In this document: positions 56,283 through 64,000 of the stretch, piece after piece | Position numbering within the stretch: position 1 is the first letter of the stretch | Layout of the letters: every line of letters begins with the position of its first letter | DNA from: Micropterus salmoides | Lineage: Eukaryota > Chordata > Actinopteri > Centrarchiformes > Centrarchidae | DNA: 64,000 nt | Assembly (NCBI RefSeq): GCF_014851395.1 | Contig: NW_024041150.1 | Coordinates: 49,996,183-50,060,182, forward strand | Direction: 5' to 3' | Notes under the pieces: model-generated | What the model was told of the DNA's origin: nothing | Databases searched by the model: none | What the model saw: only the letters and a program-made list of their open reading frames with translations | Made by a program: the position numbers and the translations under genes

Positions 56283-56337
56283 AAGATGGCGTTTCTCTTT
56301 TCTTTGTTCTGTGGGTTTTCCCGCGCGGCGCATGCGC
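56283..56337 (+). promoter_or_regulatory. CpG-rich block with YY1- and NRF1-type motifs (right)
   Basis: AAGATGGCG at 56283-56291 and GCGCATGCGC at 56328-56337, mirror image of 15897-15951. They lie about 175-225 bp into gene D's intron. Confidence 0.4.
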
Positions 56338-57568
56338 GGTGCGGCCCGTGTTGTGTCGGGAGCGCGCAGAACAAACAATGATGGTGAAAATGAAGCAGAG
56401 TCATTATATTTGCTCGTGTGTTGGTGAGTTTCTCTCAGTGACAAACAGTCTGCCTGCATTATTGTTCTCTGAATGATCGTCGTGCAGGTTTCAGCTCTAA
56501 ATAGTATCTGTGGAGACTCTTTGTAGAGATCAGAGTCAGTCTGGAGTTTAGTTTTCCTCTTCTGATGTTAGCGTTCACTGTCTGTCAGGGCCGTCACTAG
56601 GATTGAAGGACAGGGGGGCTTAGCCCCCAGGCTATGCGTAACTTGCACTTGTTTCTTTGTTACTGTATTAGAACCACACTTATGTCACCAACCAGTAAAT
56701 TATCAAAGATGTTAACAAATAACAAATAAGTAAAACACACTGTGTTCTTCCATTTCTCGTCTGTTGAACAAAAGTTACTGTAATGGTAATGTTGGGGGTC
56801 AGATTTGGCACTGGTACCACAGGTAGCTTCTCTCAATGACCAGGAGCTGCTGACTCTGGTTAATTAATGTTAACATTACTGTAGCTAGCTAGCCTAGCAA
56901 AAAGTTCAGATAGCGTAACTGTAATTCAGTGCTGCAACACAGACTACATGATTCCTTTAAAAGCATCATGTAAACAAATGATGAACATTCACTTAAAAGT
57001 GCCCTTTTAGTCCCAGCTTTGTTTACCTCGTTGTGTCGCGGCAGTGCAGCAGGCATAACGCTTTAGCTTTTAGACACAACGCCGCTGTGACTTAAATGCT
57101 CCCCAGCTGCTCGTGTAAATGTGTGATAAAGTAATAGCGTATGTAATTCCTCTCTCTATTAGATAAGTTGCAGGTCCAAAGAAGTTACTGCACTGTAGAT
57201 TGGTTCAGTCAGAGTGTGATTTTGCGCTGTAGCTTGGCTTGCATATCAACACGCTGTTGATTAGGATCCTATTTAAAGTGGCTACTGTCTGAATTGCTGA
57301 TGGTGGCAGGATTAAAAGATTTGGAGTAATGATTACTATATGTATGGATACATGTAGTATGTCTGATTGCTTTTATTATATTTTCCTGTGTGTGGGTATA
57401 TGCTAGCCTAGCCATCTAGGCAATATCTACATATTTATTTAATTTATTACAGCAAATAAATGGAGAATATAGCAATTATAATACATTTCATGAAATGATT
57501 TAGTTTAGGCTTTGGCTACCTGCCAACAAATGTCTGATGTTAGAAGAAAACAAAGTGTGACCCAGTGG

Positions 57569-58030
57569 TCACTCTGTATGCAGCATTAGTGACTTGAATT
57601 TGATTCTGGAGGCCCCGGGGAGCCAGTGGAGGTCACTGAGTAATGGAGTGACATGAGTCCTTTTGGGCTGATCAAAAACCAGACGTGCTGCTGCGTTCTG
57701 AACCATTTGTAAGGGTTTCACCGTACAAGCTGGAAGACCTGCTAGGAGGGCATTGCAATAGTCGATGCGAGAGATAACCATGGCCTGTACCAGAAGCTGG
57801 GTGGCGTACTGAGTGAGGTAGGGCCTGATTTTCCTTATGTTGTATAGAGAAAAGCGGCACGACCGAGCGACAGCAGCAACATGGTCTGAAAAGGACAGCT
57901 GGTCATCAGTCATGACACCCAAGTTTCTCACCACCTTGGTTGGAGTGATGGTTGCGGAGTCAATTTGTAGTATGGTGGATAGATTGCTTGGCTGGCCCCA
58001 GTGATACAAAACACACAGTTCAACCACCAA
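57569..58030 (-). pseudogene. L2/Rex-like LINE C-terminal fragment (right arm copy)
   Basis: This is the mirror copy of 14212-14673, with VVRNLGVMTDDQLSFSDHVA and the same downstream blocks. At the four residues that differ, this copy (S, L, R, S) looks closer to the family norm at Leu and Arg, suggesting slightly more decay in the left copy. Confidence 0.88.
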
Positions 58031-58599
58031 TTAATGTCCTTATCCCAGTTCAAACCTCCTAGGAGTCCATCTTTTTGTGTCCCAGTAAGCAAACAGAAAA
58101 TACTCCGTTTTAATAGACAAGCTTAGTAATTCCCCGACGACACCGGGTTCCTCCTCCTCCTGGTGGCTGTGTGTGTGACGCTGGCGGCGATCGCTACAAT
58201 ACGCTTACCTTACTACACGTGTCTGTTGTGCATTTGTCGGGGCCGTTGTACAACAAGAAGGCAAGGTGTGCAGCGTAACGTGCAGACGAAGCATCAACTT
58301 GGTCAGACTGCTTTAGTCTCAGGTGTCATGTGACCAGAGTGTAATCGCAGCCTTTGCTATTAGAAAATCTCGTTTTATTACATCGCACATGCCTTTAATC
58401 GTTCAGCCCTACTCCCTGGCTACTTCCACTCCACTTGCGCGTTCATGCAGAGGGTCCGCCACATCGAGCGCCATCTGCAACTAATGAGGGCTGGTGGCTT
58501 GTTAAACCCTCAAATGCTGAGTGAGCCCCTATGCTGGCTTGTTGAAGGTGTCGGTCTCCTCTTCTTCAAAACCAGCTGATCACAGCAGGTAATAAAGCT

Positions 58600-58760
58600 C
58601 GACGTGATGCTGCAGCTGATCTGCAGCTCTTGTTGCTGGAAATGTTTTAACCTTCCAAACTGTCGCCATTTTATTTTTGTGCTGCAGTTATTTTTAAGAA
58701 CAGTTTGGGATTAAATGTGTAACAAACTTCATCGCCTGTCTCTTCATTATACTCCCACAC
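58600..58760 (+). repeat. Dispersed repeat, paired with 29525-29690
   Basis: It shares GCTGCAGCTGAT, GGAAATGTTTTAA and a GGGATTAAATG block with 29525-29690, same orientation. Confidence 0.5.
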
Positions 58761-59757
58761 AAGAAACTGCTTTAATGGTCAAACACAGCCTGTAGTTTTT
58801 CATTATATTCCAGTCAAATCTGATGGTTTTTTATAAATGTTGCTCGTGGATAGTGGTTACAAATAATGATTCCTGTGCATCGCTGTGTACCGCGTGCAGG
58901 CCTACAGCCTACGACAGCTGGTTCATTTGCCTTCGTAGGTCTTTAGACCGTGGTGGAAACACACACAACACAGGGCTGAACGAACCTTTTAGTTCCTTGA
59001 AAAGAGATCTGGGGACTTAAAAGTCCCGGGTACTGTTGGTCGAAAAGCGCCTCTAGATACACAGGGGGATCATGTAACAAGCAACAAAGGCATTAAAGAA
59101 AAACAGTTAAGTCTTTATACATTTTAACTGTTACTGTTAGACTATATAATGCCTCAATGTTTGATTTATTTAGAAATGTTGTATTTGGGAATGTAATATA
59201 GGCTTTTCTTTACAATGAATAGCAATCTTTTCATAATAAGAGTATAAGAATATAATATTTGTTTTTCGTAAATATCTATGACGTAAGTCACGTTCTTAAA
59301 GAAATATTTGACACGAACACAAAATGAATGACAAATGCTTTCAGTTTCGTTATTGCAAAAAACAAACTTTCCCTCAACATCAGCCCTGAATCTTAACACA
59401 ACGGTTGTTTATTTAATACACATATTATAGCAGCGAGTGCAGCGGTAACGTCAGATCCCGTTTACGCTGGGGGGAGAGTTCGTCCGAAAGCTGTCTGCTG
59501 TATTTAAACCCTACGTGGGTTGCGGAGCTCGATTTGGCTGTGAGGGTGACTACGACCAGAGTTCACTCTGTGTCAAGTGGCGAGGGTCTAGTTTCAGAAA
59601 GGCCCTCTGACATTTGGTTTTCACTGACAACATTATGTGGATTATTTTAAGCCAGTAAATACAAATTATATTTGTAGTATTCAATAGTATTCAGTGTTTC
59701 AGGCAAGAAAATTTTACATTTCACATTATTATTTTCACCATATCTCTGAACAAATAG

Positions 59758-59878
59758 TTGGAAAAGCTGGAGCAGATAATAAATAACCAACAGCCAAAGA
59801 TCAGCCTGCTGGAGGAACTCCAAGCTTTAGATCTGGAGAAAGTCATTTGGTTGGTTCTGTTGCTCCACAGTGATTTTA
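59758..59878 (+). other. Homologue of the candidate cassette exon, gene D intron
   Basis: After ACAAATAG the frame reads LEKLEQIINNQQPKISLLEE and LQALDLEKVIWLVLLLHSDF for 40 codons. A GTGAGG donor one base later would leave phase 1, because two bases present in the gene C copy (TTTACA against TTTA) are missing. Spliced into gene D's message it would shift the frame. It has three extra codons (LEQ) relative to gene C's copy. It may be a decayed exon or a shared intronic repeat. Confidence 0.3.
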
Positions 59879-59960
59879 GTGAGGACACAACATGTTTTGG
59901 GCATCAACCCTAAAACCCTGTTAATATGACCTCAGAATCATTCTAGATACGACTGTTGGT

Positions 59961-60050
59961 GTCTGCTCAGCATGTTGAGATGCCGCACCTGTGAGGTGGA
60001 TGGATTATCTTGGCAAAGGAGAAGTGCTCACTAACACAGATTGTTTCCTT
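59961..60050 (+). repeat. Dispersed repeat (GTGAGGTGGATGGATTATCT family)
   Basis: GTGAGGTGGATGGATTATCT and AAGTGCTCACTAACACAGAT match 63940-64000 and, inverted, 11597-11648. Confidence 0.7.
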
Positions 60051-60540
60051 ATTCTGATGAAAATTTCAGCAGTCATCACATTCTGTCTTCCAACTCTGAA
60101 CATATTGACGCTTGGTCAAGGCCCTTTGGCGTCACTTTTTAACGCCCTGGGTAACCTCTTTAAATGACTGTAGCACCGTCTCACCATTATGATATTGCTT
60201 ATTTTTAATTCAGTTTTAAACTCCTGGACTTTAATAGCTCCTGTGCTTCAGCAGATTGTCTGCTTAAGGTCAAAGCTTTTGTGCGCATTCAGAATCTCTC
60301 CCACAGAATCATAATCTGAGCTTTTTACCTGACAAGAATTCTTGTCACAGTTTAATGTTGCGGCGCAAGATCTCGTCACACCCCCACTGAGGTGTGAAGG
60401 TTAAAATCTGCAACTGTAAAGGTAACTCTGACTGGCATGATATAATAATCAACAAGTTGTGACGCTATTATGCAGCTGCGCCATTATTGTGCATGAGACG
60501 CCTACTGGTGGTGGAAAGCGCTGTCCCCTCGCAAAATATT

Positions 60541-61104
60541 ACGGTAGTCGACCAATCTGTTAATGGTTTATTCGATTAGTTGACTAGTCACAATCATTTG
60601 TTACCAAGTAACCCAGGGGTGTCAAACTCATTTTCACCACCGGCCACATAAGCATTATGGTTACCCTCAAAGGGCCAGTTGGAACTGTAAGACTGTATAA
60701 ACATACTTTACTGCATAAACTCTTCCTTAACACACGACCGGCAGCTATCGCTTTATCTCCTTGAAACACAAACGTGTTGACTTTCCCATGAAATGGCTTC
60801 CTTCTGCATCATTTTTTATTGGACATTTTGGGATCGTTTGTATACATTTCTCATCTCCACTTGTCGTTAAAAAAACGCGTGTGTGGAAAGACCGCAATCT
60901 AGTGGCGGGATGCTATCAATTTACAGGTCACAAAATTGCCATGCATTGTGGCCATTGTGTTCATGAACACTTTAAAGCAGCATAAACTTGTATTTTAGGA
61001 CAATCATGAATCTTTTAAGCTTTCGTGGGCCACATAAAATGACGGGCCTTGAGTTTGACACATGTGCCCTAATTAAACTTATTAAATGTCTTTCAAGTGA
61101 ATTA
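60541..61104. mobile_element. hAT-like element split by a MITE
   Basis: GATTAGTTGACTAGTCACAA (left part, to 60613) and ATGTCTTTCAAGTGAATTA (right part, from 61071) are contiguous in the uninterrupted relative at 26215-26345. The MITE at 60614-61070 therefore inserted into this element. Confidence 0.65.
60614..61070. mobile_element. 457-bp MITE, CAGGGGTGTCAAACTCA ends
   Basis: It begins CAGGGGTGTCAAACTCATTT and ends GAGTTTGACACATGTGCCCT, giving inverted ends offset by a few bases, as in hAT/Charlie-type non-autonomous elements. The internal GGGCCA/GGCCACATAA blocks are also mirrored. It is non-coding. Confidence 0.75.
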
Positions 61105-61289
61105 GATCTTGTGATGGCGCAGTGTATAAGACACATGCCTTTGGTGTGAGAGACCCTGGTTTGAATCCACTGTGAGACACCACTGTGTCCCTGAGCAAGA
61201 CCCTTGTTGCTCCAGAGATGTGTGACCTCTGACATGTACAGCAGCTGTAAGTGGCTTTGGATAAAAGTTTCAGCTAAATGAATAAATGT
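61105..61289 (+). mobile_element. tRNA-derived SINE with 10-bp TSD
   Basis: The head carries a tRNA-type A box (GATGGCGCAGTGTATAAGAC) and B box (GGTTTGAATCC). The body contains GTTGCTCCAGAGATGTGTGA, and the tail AAGTGGCTTTGGATAAAAG then AATAAATG, a common fish SINE 3' end. The direct repeat AAGTGAATTA flanks it (61095-61104 and 61290-61299), confirming target-primed insertion. It landed in the hAT-like element next to the MITE. It is an RNA polymerase III-type repeat, not a functional tRNA gene. Confidence 0.88.
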
Positions 61290-61559
61290 AAGTGAATTAA
61301 CACACAGCCTAACTAACCATTAAGTGGTTTAAGTAAGGTTTACTCTTCAGAATGAACACCGGTATCGATGCCATGGAAAAATAGGGAGGACAAAACAGCG
61401 TAGGCTACTCCCTAGAAGTCACTGAGTTACTATTGCACTAGGTGTTTGCTAACACAACATCAACCCTGAGACCTCACACCAAGAAGACCAAAGACAATAC
61501 TGCATAAATACACCTGCATGTAGGGCAAACCTGTAGAAAGGGTTTATTTAATCATCTCT

Positions 61560-61985
61560 ATCCTCAGTCTCAGTTTTATACAAGCACAGCTAACGTTAGC
61601 TTGGCAATTAGCCAAATGTTAAAAACAAGCTAAATAGAAAGCTGTCTGTCTGGAGCATAGACTGCTCTGTAGTCTTAAAAAGTCAGTTGCTGGCTGAGAC
61701 AAACCAGCCGCTCCTCCTTCTACCTGGTAACGTTACCTGCAGGCACTGAATAACAGCAGAGAGGAGGGAAGGTCTCGTACAGACTGAACTTCTTTTTCTT
61801 TCTTAGTTTATACAGTGACTTTGGTGTTGTAAACATTAATGTTGCTGCTCTAGAAACTGTATTTAAAATATTCAGTTCTAATCCTATAATTAAAAAAGAA
61901 CCGGGCAGCTAATATGCACACTTCAACAAATGTTTATTTATGACAAGTTATATATCATCTCAATATATAACAATGTCATCGCACA
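61560..61985 (-). repeat. Inverted partial copy of the 29.8-31.1 kb element
   Basis: Reverse-complementing this stretch gives the blocks CAGGTAACGTTACCAGGTAG, AGACAGACAGCTTTCTAT and CTAACGTTAGCTGTGCTTGT, in the order seen at 29980-30345. Confidence 0.75.
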
Positions 61986-62827
61986 TTGAATATTTTCCTC
62001 ATAACTTGGGTCTGGACCCAAATGTTAAACCATTACTGAATGAATGGTTTATTTCTGTTTACAAAATACAAAGAATGACAATTTGTGTGAATATGCATTT
62101 TACAGAAATCTTACATATGGTTACACCAATCCATTCACTGAAAATAACGTGCAACATTTACAACCGCAAAAGGACAGGCTGAAGACCAAGGCTTATATTT
62201 GCCTATCCTATGCACTAAAATACAGAATACCAGCAAAAAGAAGGAAAGAAAGGAAACAAAATTAAATAAATCTAAACTTTAAGCTTTAATTATTTTGCTT
62301 TTTAAGTCCATTCCACAATTTAACTCCCAAAACTGAAACACATCTGTATTTATTAGTTTTCACTTTACATGTTTCAAATATACACAATCCGCTTATGTTA
62401 TGCTTTCCTTTTCTTAATTTAAAACGTTTTTGAATACAAACAGGAAGCTCGAAAAAGTACTTCGAATGGTTTTGAATACACAATGTCTACGAATTTCAAT
62501 GTGCACACTTCTATAAATGGTTAGTAGATTCACAGAAACATATTTTATTTATTATTCTAATAGGTCTTTTTTTGTAGTTTAATTATAGGGTCTATTTGTT
62601 TTATATGCATTTCCCCACACCTCAACATAATGACAAATGTATTATAAGTGATCCCTTCTTTTGTAAATAACATCTATAGATTTAGATAATATCCATTTGA
62701 GATATTCTTCCAACAAAGTTTATGATCTGTAATCACTAAAATCAATGTTTCAAATACTGTCATTCATGCTTTTAGATGGCTCACTCCACCATGACATCTC
62801 ACTTACTGTTTCTTTCTTTTGATATAG

Positions 62828-63691
62828 AGAAAGAGAGGAGGAGATGGACTCAAACGTCATCGCTGTCAGCACTGTGACAAATCCTTCACAACATCTGGAT
62901 ATTTGAAGATTCATCAGAGAGTTCACACTGGAGAGAAACCGTACTGGTGTGACCAATGTGGGAAAACTTGTATTACATCAAGTGCCCTAAAAATCCACCA
63001 ACGTGTTCACACTGGAGAGAAACCGTACTGGTGTGAACAGTGTGGAAAAGCTTTCACTAATTCAGTTCACCTAGAAATCCACCAACGGGTTCACACTGGA
63101 GAGAAACCTCATTGGTGTGAACAGTGTGGAAAAACTTTTGCGCAATCAAGTAACCTTGAACAGCACCAACGTATTCACACTGGAGAGAAACCTCACTGGT
63201 GTGAACAGTGTGGAAAAACTTTTGCTCATTCAGCTCACCTAAAAGTTCACCAACGTATTCACACTGGAGAGAAACCGTACTGGTGTGAACTGTGTGGAAA
63301 AACTTTTGCGCATTCAGCTCTCCTAAAATCCCACAAACGTGTTCACACTGGAGAGAAACCGTACGGGTGTGAACAGTGTGGGAAAACCTTCACTCGATCA
63401 GATAACCTAAAGCAGCACCAACGTGTTCACACTGGAGAGAAACCTCACTGGTGTGAACAGTGTGGAAAAACTTTTGCTCATTCAGCTCAACTAAAAATGC
63501 ACAAACGTGTTCACACTGGAGAGAAACCGTACAGGTGTGAGCAGTGTGGGAAAACCTTCACTCGACCAGGTCAACTAAAAATTCACCAACATGTTCACAC
63601 TGGAAAGAAACCGTATGGGTGTGAACAGTGTGGGAAATCTTATACCAGCAGAAGAAACCTTAGAGAACACAAATGCACTCACAAAACATGA
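62828..63691 (+). CDS. ZNF gene D, finger exon (10 C2H2 fingers)
   Basis: The exon starts at 62828 after CTTTTGATATAG. In phase 0 it reads RKRGGDGLKRH into HRCQHCDKSF, then nine more fingers with TGEKP linkers, ending HKCTHKT and stop. Helix residues (-1,2,3,6) for fingers 1-10: TGYI, TSAI, NVHI, QSNQ, HAHV, HALS, RDNQ, HAQM, RGQI, SRNE. All zinc ligands are intact. Finger 2 has Cys at the conserved Phe position, as does finger 2 of gene A. The last finger (KSYTSRRNLREHKCTH) is clearly related to gene A's last finger (KSYTDRRTLRRHKCIH), making A and D the closest pair. No Met precedes the fingers, so it needs exon 1 at 56042-56110. Confidence 0.94.
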   Translation, partial: RKRGGDGLKRHRCQHCDKSFTTSGYLKIHQRVHTGEKPYWCDQCGKTCITSSALKIHQRVHTGEKPYWCEQCGKAFTNSVHLEIHQRVHTGEKPHWCEQCGKTFAQSSNLEQHQRIHTGEKPHWCEQCGKTFAHSAHLKVHQRIHTGEKPYWCELCGKTFAHSALLKSHKRVHTGEKPYGCEQCGKTFTRSDNLKQHQRVHTGEKPHWCEQCGKTFAHSAQLKMHKRVHTGEKPYRCEQCGKTFTRPGQLKIHQHVHTGKKPYGCEQCGKSYTSRRNLREHKCTHKT

Positions 63692-63830
63692 GTGTGACAG
63701 TCTTTCCAGAGCCGAGCTAGCTGTTTCTCCTGCCCTGAATACACCCACCTGTTATCATGTGACTGTGCTGGATTAACGCCATGTGTTGACAGCTGAGAAA
63801 GATTATTTGGAAAGAGCTGGAAAGCGTCAG
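63692..63830 (+). other. Gene D 3' UTR, paralogous to gene A's
   Basis: GAGCCGAGCTAGC, CACCTGTTATCATGTGAC, TGTGCTGGATTAACG and TGACAGCTGAG correspond to sequence just past gene A's stop. Where A has AATAAA, D has AATACA (63734-63739), a weak poly(A) signal variant. Confidence 0.65.
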
Positions 63831-63869
63831 TCCGGAGGTTGTATCAGCCAATAGCAAGTGCTTTTCAAG

Positions 63870-64000
63870 CGGCCTTTTATTGTGGCCAGTATAAGGCACA
63901 CCTGTGCAATCCCCATGCTGTCTGATCAGCATCTTGATATGCGACACCTGTGAGGTGGATGGATTATCTGGGCAAAGGAAAAGTGCTCACTAACACAGAT
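63870..64000 (+). repeat. Dispersed repeat cut by the window end
   Basis: CCTTTTATTGTGGCCAGTAT, AAGGCACACCTGTGCAAT and GTGAGGTGGATGGATTATCT form a common fish DNA-transposon-like repeat, continuing past the window. Confidence 0.7.

Larger units (their letters stand above)
55615..58507 (-). repeat. Right arm of 2.9-kb inverted duplication
   Basis: This is the reverse complement of 13734-16619 with scattered substitutions (for example CTGGGAC against CTGTGAC near 57010, and CACGGCTCC against CATGGCTCC near 55860). It contains gene D's promoter, exon 1 and proximal intron and an L2-like LINE fragment. A CAGGGCCGTCACTAGG block at 56587, resembling a hAT terminus, is present in both arms, so that insertion predates the duplication. 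Confidence 0.92.
56111..62827 (+). other. Inferred intron 1 of gene D
   Basis: Compatible phase-0 sites bound a 6.7-kb interval, close in length to gene A's 6.5-kb intron. Contents are listed separately. In the unlisted stretches (58770-59700, 60310-60540, 61300-61550, 62000-62827) I see AT-rich, motif-free sequence; 62760-62827 resembles the end of gene A's intron. Confidence 0.6.

Noticed and set aside
13734..58507. Inverted arms as pure assembly error
   Set aside because: Not excluded, but scattered substitutions between the arms and diverged finger exons beyond them fit true paralogy better.
61105..61180. A possible tRNA gene (A and B boxes)
   Set aside because: The boxes sit in the head of a SINE with a SINE body, tail and flanking target duplication, and the cloverleaf does not close.
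62903..63691. Regular 84-bp repeats as a CRISPR-like array
   Set aside because: The periodicity is the 28-codon zinc-finger unit in an open reading frame; spacers and repeats are coding.

Overview
The window looks like nuclear DNA from a teleost fish, probably a percomorph. The evidence is multi-exon C2H2 zinc-finger (ZNF) genes with long introns, CpG-rich vertebrate-type promoters, and a dense load of teleost-style transposable elements: L2/Rex-like, Nimb/I-like and L1-like LINEs, hAT and Tc1 DNA elements, and tRNA-derived SINEs. I see no bacterial-type gene organisation, CRISPR array or rRNA.

The backbone is a symmetric cluster of four C2H2 ZNF genes, named A to D here. A (exon 1 at 16192-16124, finger exon 9600-8479) and B (exon 1 at 32779-32675, finger exon 23957-23241) run leftwards. 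C (exon 1 at 37662-37757, finger exon 50589-51290) and D (exon 1 at 56042-56110, finger exon 62828-63691) run rightwards. Each has a tiny first coding exon ending in phase 0 at a good donor. Each finger exon begins in phase 0 after a good acceptor with a related R/K-rich leader and an almost invariant first finger (HRCQHCDKSF). B and C are head to head; A and D are the outer pair. The finger counts by eye are 13, 8, 8 and 10.

The outer genes' promoters, first exons and proximal introns lie in two nearly identical inverted arms of about 2.9 kb (13734-16619 and 55615-58507) separated by about 39 kb. The finger exons outside the arms have diverged, so the promoter ends look homogenised or recently copied. 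Between B and C sits a Nimb-like LINE (about 32821-36890, minus) whose 3' tail ends about 40 bp from B's start codon. A short tail-like sequence also lies just upstream of C's start.

Region by region: 1-8.4 kb is intergenic and contains a 3.18-kb hAT-type element with a perfect 8-bp target duplication. 8.4-16.6 kb is gene A, with LINE and Tc1 debris in its intron. 16.6-23.2 kb holds degraded LINEs. 23.2-32.8 kb is gene B, whose last finger is cut by a stop and a repeat, with hAT fragments in the intron. 32.8-37.6 kb is the divergent promoter with the Nimb insertion. 37.7-51.3 kb is gene C, whose intron holds an L1 remnant, a candidate cassette exon and a near-complete L2 LINE with an esterase-like ORF1. 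51.3-55.6 kb is intergenic. 55.6-63.8 kb is gene D, with a nested hAT/MITE/SINE stack in the intron.

The ZNF proteins are presumably nuclear sequence-specific DNA-binding factors. ZNF clusters in repeat-rich vertebrate DNA often evolve against transposable elements, but nothing in the sequence proves that role here. All element family names come from reading translations and ends by eye, not from a database search.
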